From positions 1 through 7,466 of the forward strand of contig JAEWNM010000229.1 in assembly GCA_023392755.1 (NCBI GenBank): DNA of 7,466 nucleotides, written 5' to 3'. Under the pieces are notes generated by a model. That model was not told the origin of the DNA and ran no database searches. It saw only the letters and a program-made list of their open reading frames with translations. Position 1 is the stretch's first letter. Every line of letters starts with the position of its first letter. Of the stretch, positions 1 to 6,456 are shown one piece after another. Source of the stretch: Bacillota bacterium. Its GTDB lineage: Bacteria > Bacillota > Clostridia > Christensenellales > Aristaeellaceae. Both the position numbers and the translations under genes were made by a program.

Positions 1-80
1 CCTTTCCCCTCGGCGAGCGTCAGGTCGAACCGGCCATAGGTATTGGCCACATAGGTTTGATCCAATTCGCGTATGTTCAT
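1..80 (-). CDS. argD: Acetylornithine aminotransferase, N-terminal fragment (cut by window edge)
   Basis: Only the first 26 codons are present; the gene runs off the left edge. The ATG at 80-78 follows an AGGAGG that overlaps the argB stop codon, so the two genes are translationally close (9 nt between stop and start). The visible protein reads MNIRELDQTYVANTYGRF and then DLTLAEGKG. This matches the usual start of ArgD-type class III PLP aminotransferases, where a D-x-x-Y-x-x-N-T-Y-G-R-F stretch precedes the first beta strand. The family converts N-acetylglutamate semialdehyde to N-acetylornithine with glutamate as amino donor. Fourth position after argC-argJ-argB supports the call, because argCJBD is a common order in Firmicutes. 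The PLP-binding lysine and all other catalytic residues lie outside the window. The main alternative is a related ornithine-type aminotransferase. Confidence 0.85.
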   Translation of the reverse strand, partial: MNIRELDQTYVANTYGRFDLTLAEGK

Positions 81-89
81 GAAGCCCTC

Positions 90-941
90 CTATACAAACA
101 TGGTGCCGACGCCCTCGTCGGTCAGCACCTCGATCAATATGGCGTGGGGCACGCGCCCGTCTATGATGAATACCTTTTTGACGCCCCTCCGTATGGCCTC
201 TATACAGCATTCCACTTTGGGGATCATGCCGCCGGAAATGATGCCCTCCCGCACAAGCTGCGGCGCTTCACTGGCACGAACCTTTGGAATAAGTGTTCCA
301 GGATCATCCTTATCCCTTAGAAGGCCAACCGTATCCGTCATGGAAATCATGCTTTCCGCTTTCAGCATCCCCGCGATGCTGGCGGCGGCTGTATCGGCGT
401 TGATGTTGTAGACATGGCCTTCCCTGTCATACCCAACAGTGGAGATAACGGGGATATAGCCCATACTCAAAAGGTCAAGGATGGGCTGCGCGTTTACGTT
501 TGTGATCTCCCCCACATACCCGAGCCTTTCGTCCAGCATCTTCGCTTCTATAAGCCCGCCGTCCATGCCGCACAGGCCGATGGCATTGCCGCCGATATTC
601 ACAAGCTGCGCCACCAGCGTTTTGTTGATTTTCCCCGCCAGCACCATCTGCACCACATCAGCCGTTTCCGCATCGGTAACGCGAAGCCCGTCCACGAACT
701 CGCTCTTTTTGCCCATTTTGGAAAGCGTTTGGGAAATCTCCGGCCCGCCGCCGTGAACCAGAACCACCTTGACGCCAATCAGGGACAGCATCACGATGTC
801 CTTCATCACGTTAAGCTTCAGTTCCTCGTTGATCATGGCGTTGCCGCCGTACTTGACCACAATGATCTTGCCGTTATAGCGCTGAATGTAGGGCAAGGCC
901 TCAATCAGCACCTGGGCCCGCTGGGCGTTGTCAAGATGCAT
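90..941 (-). CDS. argB: N-acetylglutamate kinase
   Basis: This 283-residue protein, of normal family length, phosphorylates N-acetylglutamate with ATP, the second step of arginine synthesis, in the cytoplasm. It belongs to the amino-acid kinase fold. Visible motifs are VVKYGGNAM (28-36, with the phosphate-binding lysine K30), LVHGGGPEIS (61-70, glycine-rich loop), DGLRVTDAET (84-93), the YNINADTAA region (178-186) and SGGMIPK (236-242). The roughly 20-residue N-terminal stretch before the first strand, ending ALPYIQRYNGK, resembles the extra helix of hexameric arginine-inhibited kinases. Feedback inhibition by arginine is therefore likely but inferred. The ATG at 941 lies 16 nt after the argJ stop and is preceded by a purine-rich GGAAAGG repeat. 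The stop codon is TAG, embedded in the argD ribosome binding site. Confidence 0.96.
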   Translation of the reverse strand: MHLDNAQRAQVLIEALPYIQRYNGKIIVVKYGGNAMINEELKLNVMKDIVMLSLIGVKVVLVHGGGPEISQTLSKMGKKSEFVDGLRVTDAETADVVQMVLAGKINKTLVAQLVNIGGNAIGLCGMDGGLIEAKMLDERLGYVGEITNVNAQPILDLLSMGYIPVISTVGYDREGHVYNINADTAAASIAGMLKAESMISMTDTVGLLRDKDDPGTLIPKVRASEAPQLVREGIISGGMIPKVECCIEAIRRGVKKVFIIDGRVPHAILIEVLTDEGVGTMFV

Positions 942-957
942 ACTGCCTTTCCTTTCC

Positions 958-2172
958 TCACGTGCGGTAATCGCCGTTGATTTTCACGTAATCATACGTC
1001 AGATCGCAGCCCCAGGCGGTGGCGGTTTGATCGCCATCGTTCAGATCGACCAGGATATTTATTTCGTCCTTGGTGAGTATATCCTTTGCTGTATCCTCGC
1101 AAAAGGGGATGCCCGCGCCATTTTTGCATACGGCAACAAGCCCCACCGGCGATGAAAACGCCACATCGATCTTTGACACATCCACCGCCGCCCCGCTGTA
1201 GCCAATGGCACACAGCACCCGGCCCCAATTGGCGTCCGCGCCAAACATGGCTGATTTCACAAGGCTTGAGCAGATGACCGATTTGGCAACCTTCCGGGCA
1301 ATTTCTTTGGCGGCGGCACCCTTGGCAATGCACGACAGCAGCTTTGTGGCCCCTTCGCCATCCTTGGCGATGGCCTTGCACAGCGTGGAGGTGACGGCGT
1401 TCAGCGCTTTGCAAAAAACCTCAAACGCTTCCCCTTCCCCTTCTATCGGCTCATTGCCAGCCTGGCCGTTGGCCAGGATGCTCACCATGTCATTGGTGGA
1501 TGTATCCCCGTCCACACTGACCATATGAAAGGTATCCTGCGTATCCAAAACAAGCGCCTTTTGCAGCATTTGGGGCGTAATGGCAGCGTCGGTGGTCAGG
1601 AAAACCAGCATGGTGGCCATATTGGGGTGGATCATGCCGGACCCCTTGGCCATGCCCCCCAGGCGGCATGTCTTGCCTCCGATCTCAAAAGCGACCGCCG
1701 CCTCCTTTTTAATGGTATCGGTGGTCATAATGGCCTCCGCAGCCGCCTGTTCCCCTTGGATGCTCAGGCTGCCGGCCAAAGCAGCCATGTGCTCGGCCAT
1801 GGGTGCAAGGGACAGCGGCTGGCCGATGACGCCGGTGGAGGCCACAATCACATCGTTAGCGGAAACGGATAAATGCTTCGCCACCAGATCACACATGCCC
1901 ATGGCGATATCGATGCCGTCCGCATTGCAGGTGTTGGCGTTGCCGCTGTTGCAGATGATGGCCTGGGCATACCCGTCGGCCAGATTGTCTTTTGTAACGT
2001 AAATGGGCGCGCCTTTGACAAGATTGGCGGTGTATATGGAGGCCGCCGCCGCCCTTGTTCCGCTTACAATCAGCGCCAGGTCTTTTTTCGTTTTGTTTTT
2101 TCGGATGCCGCAATGGATGCCCGATGCCAAAAATCCTTTGGCGGCGCATACGCCGCCTGTAATCCATTTCAT
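958..2172 (-). CDS. argJ: Glutamate N-acetyltransferase / ornithine acetyltransferase ArgJ
   Basis: This 404-residue protein matches the ArgJ family in length. ArgJ moves the acetyl group of N-acetylornithine to glutamate, giving ornithine and recycling N-acetylglutamate; some members also use acetyl-CoA. The start reads MKWITGGVCAAKGF, the usual family opening. The self-cleavage motif KGSGMIHPNMATML is at 176-189, with T187 the expected nucleophile that becomes the N-terminus of the beta chain. STGVIG at 112-117 fits the oxyanion-hole region, GDTSTND follows near 223-229, and the C-terminus INGDYRT is the typical ending. A longer reading frame begins at 2220, but those 16 extra residues overlap argC and have no family match. 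The ATG at 2172 has AGGAGG 9 nt upstream, formed partly from the argC TAG stop. Whether this enzyme is mono- or bifunctional cannot be told from sequence. Confidence 0.97.
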   Translation of the reverse strand: MKWITGGVCAAKGFLASGIHCGIRKNKTKKDLALIVSGTRAAAASIYTANLVKGAPIYVTKDNLADGYAQAIICNSGNANTCNADGIDIAMGMCDLVAKHLSVSANDVIVASTGVIGQPLSLAPMAEHMAALAGSLSIQGEQAAAEAIMTTDTIKKEAAVAFEIGGKTCRLGGMAKGSGMIHPNMATMLVFLTTDAAITPQMLQKALVLDTQDTFHMVSVDGDTSTNDMVSILANGQAGNEPIEGEGEAFEVFCKALNAVTSTLCKAIAKDGEGATKLLSCIAKGAAAKEIARKVAKSVICSSLVKSAMFGADANWGRVLCAIGYSGAAVDVSKIDVAFSSPVGLVAVCKNGAGIPFCEDTAKDILTKDEINILVDLNDGDQTATAWGCDLTYDYVKINGDYRT

Positions 2173-2185
2173 ATTCCTTATCCTC

Positions 2186-3130
2186 CTAACAATAAAGGCC
2201 GGAAAACTCCTCCGCCCCAAGCATAATGTTCAGACACTGCACCGCCGCCCCGGAGGCGCCTTTGCCCAAATTGTCAAACCTTGCGGTGAGCAGCAGCCTG
2301 TCGTCGTTCCCTGAAACAAAAATTTCCAAATAGTCCTTGCCTGCCGGTGCATTTGCGGCCAGAAAACCACCCAGCCCCGCCTCGGCACCCTGGGGCATCA
2401 CCCTGACAAGCCTCTCACCCTGATAATGAGCGCAGTACATTGCATGTACCGATGCCCGGGTGGGGTTGCCCTGAAGCAGCCTTGCGTACAGCGGCACCGA
2501 TACCGCCATGCCACTGTAAAAATCCGCCACGATGGGGCTGAAGATGGGTGCGTATGATAGGCCGCACACCTTTTGCATTTCCGGAAGGTGCTTGTGGCTT
2601 TGGGAAAGGCCGTACTGCCTGGGGCTTGCAAGGGCCTGGGACCGGTCAGCGCTTTCATATTCCGCGATCATCTTCTTGCCCCCGCCCGAATAGCCTGTCA
2701 CCGAATGGCACGCGATGGGGTAGTCCGGCCTCATCACTCCCGCCTGAACAAGGGGGTATACAAGGGCCGCAAACCCGCTGGCATGGCACCCCGGCACGGA
2801 TATCCGGCTTCCCTTGCGTACAGCTTCCCGGTGGCCGGGAGACAGTTCGGGAAAGCCGTAAGCCCAGCCTTCCTGCACCCTGTGGGCGGTGGAAGCGTCC
2901 AGAATGCGTACGCCCGTCCCTTCCGCCAAACGTACGGTTTCCTTGGCCGCCTCGTCAGGCAGGCACAAGATGGCCACATCCGCCTCCAGCAATTTACGCC
3001 TTCGCTCCTGCGCATCCTTGCGCAGAGCGTCCTCAATGGGTATGACATGAATGTCCTGGCGCCCGGCCAGCCGCCGGGCAATATTCAGCCCCGTGGTGCC
3101 CTCCTGGCCGTCGATGAATATTTTCGTCAT
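2186..3130 (-). CDS. argC: N-acetyl-gamma-glutamyl-phosphate reductase, type 2 (short form)
   Basis: This 314-residue enzyme reduces N-acetylglutamyl phosphate to the semialdehyde with NADPH. The N-terminus MTKIFIDGQEGTTGL carries the nucleotide-binding loop in the form typical of the short, type 2 class of ArgC, rather than the longer type 1 form with a GCYPTG motif. The catalytic cysteine is C115 in SVPGCHASGF (111-120). SHKHLPEM (178-185) holds the histidine region, and the C-terminal DNLGKGASGAAVQCLN (286-301) is a conserved family segment. The ATG at 3130 is preceded by GGAGGG at good spacing. It is the first gene of the arg operon, behind a consensus promoter and a candidate ArgR site. 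It ends 13 nt before argJ. Identity as ArgC is secure; the type 2 assignment rests on length and motifs. Confidence 0.95.
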   Translation of the reverse strand: MTKIFIDGQEGTTGLNIARRLAGRQDIHVIPIEDALRKDAQERRRKLLEADVAILCLPDEAAKETVRLAEGTGVRILDASTAHRVQEGWAYGFPELSPGHREAVRKGSRISVPGCHASGFAALVYPLVQAGVMRPDYPIACHSVTGYSGGGKKMIAEYESADRSQALASPRQYGLSQSHKHLPEMQKVCGLSYAPIFSPIVADFYSGMAVSVPLYARLLQGNPTRASVHAMYCAHYQGERLVRVMPQGAEAGLGGFLAANAPAGKDYLEIFVSGNDDRLLLTARFDNLGKGASGAAVQCLNIMLGAEEFSGLYC

Positions 3131-3168
3131 GCGGCACCCTCCCTAAAGAAGCATAATCATTCCGTGAT

Positions 3169-3195
3169 TGTGAATAATTATACGTGTATTATACG
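3169..3195 (-). promoter_or_regulatory. Candidate ArgR operator (ARG box) at the argC promoter
   Basis: An AT-rich element resembling the ARG box (TNTGAATWWWWATTCANW) overlaps the expected argC start point and the -10 hexamer. On the plus strand TGTGAATAATTATACG is read at 3169-3184. The 8-mer ATTATACG occurs at 3177-3184 and again at 3188-3195, an 11-bp period of about one helical turn, as expected for tandem boxes. A wider imperfect dyad pairs ATAATCATTC with GAATAATTAT just downstream. Position and composition fit arginine-dependent repression, but the match to the consensus is partial and argR is not in the window. Confidence 0.5.
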
Positions 3196-3215
3196 GCTGA
3201 AATGCGCATTGTCAA
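3188..3215 (-). promoter_or_regulatory. Sigma-A type promoter of the argCJBD operon
   Basis: On the minus strand a perfect TTGACA (3215-3210) is followed after 16 bp by a perfect TATAAT (3193-3188). The expected start point is near 3181, giving a leader of about 50 nt before argC. It lies 31 bp beyond the last T of the terminator of the upstream transporter operon, so the arg genes have their own promoter. Confidence 0.9.
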
Positions 3216-3245
3216 GAACTTTTTGCATTTCCGGCTACTTTTCCA

Positions 3246-3295
3246 AAAGAAAAAGCACCCTTCCCGCACAATGCATACAAATGCGGGAAGGGCAC
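3246..3295 (-). terminator. Rho-independent terminator of the ABC importer operon
   Basis: Read on the minus strand, a 14-bp stem pairs GTGCCCTTCCCGCA (3295-3282) with TGCGGGAAGGGTGC (3268-3255), with two G-T pairs and a 13-nt loop. A T-rich tract follows (3254-3246, TTTTCTTTT). It begins 14 nt after the stop of the ATPase gene and cleanly separates the importer operon from the arg operon. Confidence 0.92.
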
Positions 3296-3309
3296 TGAAG
3301 GATAGCGCG

Positions 3310-4113
3310 CTATTTTCTCATGGACAGCAGAACACGGTCGGTATCAAGGCGCGCGCCGCTATTTTGAGCGTAGCGCTCCAGCAAATCATCCAGCGTTATT
3401 TCCGCCCGTTCCTGTCCCGTGATGTCCAGGATAATCCGGCCGGCATCCATCATAATGGTGCGTGTGCCAACCGCCAGGGCGGATACCATATTATGGGTAA
3501 TCATCATGGTGGTGATCCCCTGCCGCGCAACAATATCCCGGGTGATGTTCAGCACCGTTTCCGCCGTGTTGGGGTCCAGCGCCGCCGTGTGCTCGTCCAG
3601 CAGCAGCAGCTTGGGGGCGGACACGGTAGCCATGAGCAGCGTCATGGCCTGCCTTTGTCCGCCGGACAAAAGGCCCACCTTGGTTTTCAGCCTGTTTTCC
3701 AGACCCATATGAAACGCCGCCAGCTTGTCGCGGAAGAATGCCTGGTCGCTTTTTTTAACCGCCCGGGAAAACGGCCCCCTGGAACCCCTTGCATAAGCCA
3801 GGGCCAGGTTTTCCTCAATGGTCATATCCGGGGCGGTGCCTTTCATGGGGTCCTGAAACAATCTGCCGATGATATGCGCCCGCCTGTGCTCCTTCATCCA
3901 GGTAATGTCCCGGCCTTCCAGCAGTATCCTTCCGGCCTCCGGGTCGTGGGTGCCGCAGATGGCATTGAACAGGGTGGATTTCCCTGCCCCGTTGGAGCCG
4001 AGCACCGTCACGAACTCGCCCCGGTCAAGATGCAGGGAAAGGCCGTTCAGCGCACGGCGCTCGTTCACCGTCCCTTTGGAGAAAACAAGAGAAAGGTTTT
4101 CAATGTCCAGCAA
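3310..4113 (-). CDS. trpZ: ABC importer ATP-binding protein, TrpZ-like
   Basis: This 267-residue cytoplasmic ATPase powers the importer. Counting from the TTG at 4113, Walker A GSNGAGKST is at 39-47, the Q-loop glutamine at 87, the ABC signature LSGGQRQ at 149-155, Walker B LLLLDE at 169-174 and the switch histidine in MITHNM at 207. All catalytic motifs are intact. The reading frame stays open to 4254, but the extra 47 residues lie antisense-like within the permease tail, out of frame, and have no ABC character. The TTG at 4113 has GGAGGGG 7 nt upstream and leads straight into LDIENLSLVF, the usual first strand. The start overlaps the permease stop by 14 nt, which suggests coupled translation. 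Pairing with this permease and a PF04392-type binding protein fits the TrpXYZ family, so the specific substrate is inferred from that and the T-box. Confidence 0.93.
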   Translation of the reverse strand: MLDIENLSLVFSKGTVNERRALNGLSLHLDRGEFVTVLGSNGAGKSTLFNAICGTHDPEAGRILLEGRDITWMKEHRRAHIIGRLFQDPMKGTAPDMTIEENLALAYARGSRGPFSRAVKKSDQAFFRDKLAAFHMGLENRLKTKVGLLSGGQRQAMTLLMATVSAPKLLLLDEHTAALDPNTAETVLNITRDIVARQGITTMMITHNMVSALAVGTRTIMMDAGRIILDITGQERAEITLDDLLERYAQNSGARLDTDRVLLSMRK

Positions 4114-5014
4114 CTTTTGTCCCCTCCCTCTTGCGCATATGGCGGCGAAGGCTTTTGCGGACATGGGGGATGGCAAGCGCGGCGCCCACGATGATGGCCG
4201 CCACCAGCCGGAACGCAAAGGCAGGTAAAATGCTGGAACGGAAAGCGAGGGCAAGAATCAGCCGGTACAGGAAGGAGCCGGCCACGCAGGACAAAAGGCC
4301 TGCCGTGATGCCGCGCCGCCCAAAGACGACTTCGCCGATGATCACCGAGGCGATGCCCACCACCACCATGCCGATGCCTGCATTCACGTCCGCATAGCCC
4401 TGAAGCTGCGCCACCATGGCCCCCGAAAGCGCCACCAGCCCGTTTGCCAGGGAGAGTGCCAGCACCTTCATACTGCCCGCGTTGATGGATGAGGAGCGAA
4501 CCATGTCTTCATTGCTGCCCGTGGCCCTGATGCAAAGGCCCATATGGGTCTTGAAAAACCAAACCAAAAAGCCAACGCACGCGGCCGTGAACAGCAAGGC
4601 CACACCGGCGGCCACCAGATCGCGCCCTTCCTTGGCGATGCCCGGGAACAGCCCATAAGCTTCCTTGAACAGCGTTTTGGGCAGCGCCAGATTGGGCGTA
4701 CCGCCCAGTATGAACAGGTTTACGGAATACAAGCCGCTCATCACCAGTATGCCTGCAAGAATCGGATAAATGCCCGCCTTGGTCTGCAAAAGCCCTGTGG
4801 CGGCCCCAGCCGCCATGCCTGCGGCCAGCGCGGCCAGCAAACCGGGCAGGGGATGGCCGGCGGCGGTCAATACCGCCGATACGGCCATCCCCAAGGTAAA
4901 GCTTCCGTCGGTTGTCAAATCCGGTGTGTTGAGGATGCGAAACGCAACATAGACGCCCACCGCCAGCACAGCGTACAGCAGCCCCTGGTGAACGGCTCCC
5001 ATCAGTTGGTTCAA
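4100..5014 (-). CDS. trpY: ABC importer permease, TrpY-like
   Basis: This 304-residue membrane protein belongs to the branched-chain amino acid/ribose type permease superfamily (BPD_transp_2 type). About eight to nine hydrophobic segments are visible, roughly at 11-28, 38-53, 57-76, 83-103, 133-154, 185-205, 213-231, 236-257 and 265-283. The cytoplasmic stretch ATGSNEDMVRSSSINAGSMK (164-183) is the expected contact region for the ATPase. The C-terminus is strongly basic (RKSLRRHMRKREGTK). The start is a TTG at 5014 with AGGAGG 6 nt upstream. An in-frame ATG four codons later (5002) is too far from that site to be preferred. The gene begins 25 nt after the binding-protein stop and overlaps the ATPase gene by 14 nt. 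The permease family is clear; tryptophan or an analogue as substrate is inferred from context. Confidence 0.92.
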   Translation of the reverse strand: MNQLMGAVHQGLLYAVLAVGVYVAFRILNTPDLTTDGSFTLGMAVSAVLTAAGHPLPGLLAALAAGMAAGAATGLLQTKAGIYPILAGILVMSGLYSVNLFILGGTPNLALPKTLFKEAYGLFPGIAKEGRDLVAAGVALLFTAACVGFLVWFFKTHMGLCIRATGSNEDMVRSSSINAGSMKVLALSLANGLVALSGAMVAQLQGYADVNAGIGMVVVGIASVIIGEVVFGRRGITAGLLSCVAGSFLYRLILALAFRSSILPAFAFRLVAAIIVGAALAIPHVRKSLRRHMRKREGTKVAGH

Positions 5015-5039
5015 GGCAATCCTCCTCTCGAATTAATGG

Positions 5040-6002
5040 TTATTCCACAATGACCGCGCCATCCAGCACATTCTGCGGAACGGTCACGCCAATCGCCGCC
5101 GCGGTGGTCGTGTTGATGACGGTGGTGAACGTGTCCACCACCACAGCGGGAATCTCCGCAACGGGGGTGCCCGTCAGATACTTGTGCGCCATATCGGCAA
5201 CAATGGCGCCAATCTCCGGATCGCTAATGGAAATGGTGGCAAAGGCGCCGGAATTCACCATGACGGCGGAGGAACCGTACAGCGGAATTTTCGCGTCCTT
5301 TGCCACCTGGGAGATGACTTCCATGGCATCCTGAACCACGCTGTCGTTGGGGACGAAGAACCCGTCCACGCCCTGGTCAACAAGGGACAGCGCCGCTTCG
5401 TACACCTCGGCGCTGGCGGTGACGACCGCTTCCTTATAGGTGTACCCGTTGGCGTCCAGGTAGGCTTTTGTTTCATTGATGGTGGTGACGGCATTCACCT
5501 GGCTGGTGCTGTAAATGAGGCCGAAATCCTTGACCGCCGGCGTAAGCAGGTCGGCCATCTTAAACAGCTCGCCTACAGGGATGGCGTTGGATGCGCCGGT
5601 GGCGTTCCTGTCGGGCTTTTGCATGTCGGTAAGGACGCCTGCCCCCAGGGGGTTGCCAACAGAAATGAAGAATACGGGTATATCGCTTTCCAGATTCACT
5701 ACCGCTTGGGTCGCTGGGGTGGCAATGGAAACAATCAGGTCCACTTTCTCATCCACAACGCCCTGGGCGATGGTATACAGGTTGCTCATGTCCCCGGAAG
5801 CGTTCTTTTCCACAAAAACCATTTTGTCATCCGTGTAGCCAAGCTCCCGCATGCGGGCGATAAAGCCTTCCCGCATATCCTTGAAGGCGCCGTTTTCCAC
5901 CAGCTGAACGATGGCTACCTTAAGAGGCTCTTCCGCCAGGGCGGAAGATAAGCAGAGGCAAACAAGAACCAGGGCGATGGCAAGAGCGAAAACTTTTTTC
6001 AT
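5040..6002 (-). CDS. trpX: ABC importer substrate-binding protein, TrpX-like (PF04392 family)
   Basis: This 320-residue secreted protein would capture the ligand outside the membrane and deliver it to the permease. The signal peptide is MKKVFALAIALVLVCLCLSS, followed by ALA at 21-23, a good signal peptidase I site before EEPLKVAIVQ. C15 and C17 are not in a lipobox context, since the residue before each is V or L rather than G, A or S. The mature part shows the two-lobed periplasmic-binding pattern of the ABC_sub_bind family, with segments such as VDLIVSIATPATQAVVN, IPVFFISVGNPLGAGV and VDGFFVPNDSVVQDAM. The frame is open to 6113, but that extension falls inside the T-box terminator. The ATG at 6002 has GGAAGGGG at proper spacing and starts the signal peptide. 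A UGG-specifier T-box upstream points to tryptophan or an analogue. Confidence 0.93.
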   Translation of the reverse strand: MKKVFALAIALVLVCLCLSSALAEEPLKVAIVQLVENGAFKDMREGFIARMRELGYTDDKMVFVEKNASGDMSNLYTIAQGVVDEKVDLIVSIATPATQAVVNLESDIPVFFISVGNPLGAGVLTDMQKPDRNATGASNAIPVGELFKMADLLTPAVKDFGLIYSTSQVNAVTTINETKAYLDANGYTYKEAVVTASAEVYEAALSLVDQGVDGFFVPNDSVVQDAMEVISQVAKDAKIPLYGSSAVMVNSGAFATISISDPEIGAIVADMAHKYLTGTPVAEIPAVVVDTFTTVINTTTAAAIGVTVPQNVLDGAVIVE

Positions 6003-6090
6003 GGTGATTCCCCTTCCGATCATTTTTTTGTTTCCAAGGCTGCCATGTCGGAAAAGTCGCTGCCAGCGCCGGGTTTGTGTTCCGCCTAAT

Positions 6091-6122
6091 AAAAAAACAC
6101 CTGTCCTGATCAAGGACAGATG
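6091..6122 (-). terminator. T-box-controlled intrinsic terminator
   Basis: On the minus strand CATCTGTCCT (6122-6113) pairs with AGGACAGGTG (6107-6098) around a 5-nt loop, followed by seven T residues (6097-6091). The 5' strand of this stem is also the 3' strand of the antiterminator, so the two structures exclude each other. Read-through allows transcription of the importer genes that begin at 6002. Confidence 0.93.
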
Positions 6123-6349
6123 TCATACATCTGCGGTACCACCTTGCTTGACGGCTAGGCCGCCCGGCTTACTAGGGTGCCGACACACCCCTCTCCTTTT
6201 CACGCTGGAGCTGCGTCGCGGAATACTCGGCTTGCGCCTTTCCCCGCGCCCTCCGTGGTCCATTTGCCGCCCCGCCTTCTGCCGGGCTTCCACCTGCCCC
6301 GACTCTCTGAAAGTGCGCCTGCGGTTTGATCTCCACATCTGCGGTTTAT
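6091..6349 (-). ncRNA. T-box riboswitch leader, probable tryptophan specifier (UGG)
   Basis: The leader carries the T-box element AAGGTGGTACCGCAG (6145-6131), close to the consensus AGGGTGGNACCGCG. The antiterminator can be drawn exactly: CAAGG (6146-6142) pairs with CCTTG (6115-6111) and CAGATG with CATCTG. They enclose the unpaired TGGTACC that would bind the NCCA end of an uncharged tRNA. Upstream, stem I has AGAGAG followed by GGGC-AGGTGGAA-GCCC, the expected distal hairpin. On the 3' side, GGCAAATGGACCAC places TGG (6262-6260) in the specifier position. Uncharged tRNA(Trp) would stabilise the antiterminator and turn on the importer. The specifier assignment comes from alignment by eye. 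The bulge residue after TGG is U, which pairs with discriminator A or wobbles with G. Confidence 0.92.
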
Positions 6350-6355
6350 GGATGT

Positions 6356-6384
6356 ATTAAAGCACACCATGCTTTTTCTGTCAA
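6356..6384 (-). promoter_or_regulatory. Sigma-A type promoter of the T-box importer operon
   Basis: On the minus strand TTGACA (6384-6379) is separated by 17 bp from TTTAAT (6361-6356), one base from the TATAAT consensus. An A-rich stretch upstream (about 6420-6395) could act as an UP element. The expected start is near 6349, which places the whole T-box in a leader of about 347 nt. Confidence 0.85.
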
Positions 6385-6456
6385 GCACCAAAATTGTTCT
6401 GGTCTTGTTTTTTTGTTGAGGTATAACACTTGCATCGGGCGAAATGACAGTCTCCT

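Noticed and set aside
414..980. Plus-strand open frame of 188 codons opposite argB
   Set aside because: Shadow of argB with an excess of His and Leu and no domain signals.
2573..3298. Plus-strand open frame of 241 codons opposite argC
   Set aside because: Antisense to argC and runs through the argC promoter and operator region; no family resemblance.
3184..4194. Long plus-strand open frame of 336 codons opposite the ATPase gene
   Set aside because: It is antisense to a complete ATPase with all ABC motifs, is rich in His, Gly and Arg, as GC-rich shadows are, and crosses the terminator and the argC promoter.
5184..5951. Plus-strand open frame of 255 codons opposite the binding-protein gene
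   Set aside because: Lies wholly within a well-supported minus-strand gene, with no ribosome binding site and shadow-like composition.
6003..6113. N-terminal extension of the binding protein starting at 6113
   Set aside because: The start falls in the loop of the T-box terminator; the signal peptide and ribosome binding site clearly support the ATG at 6002.
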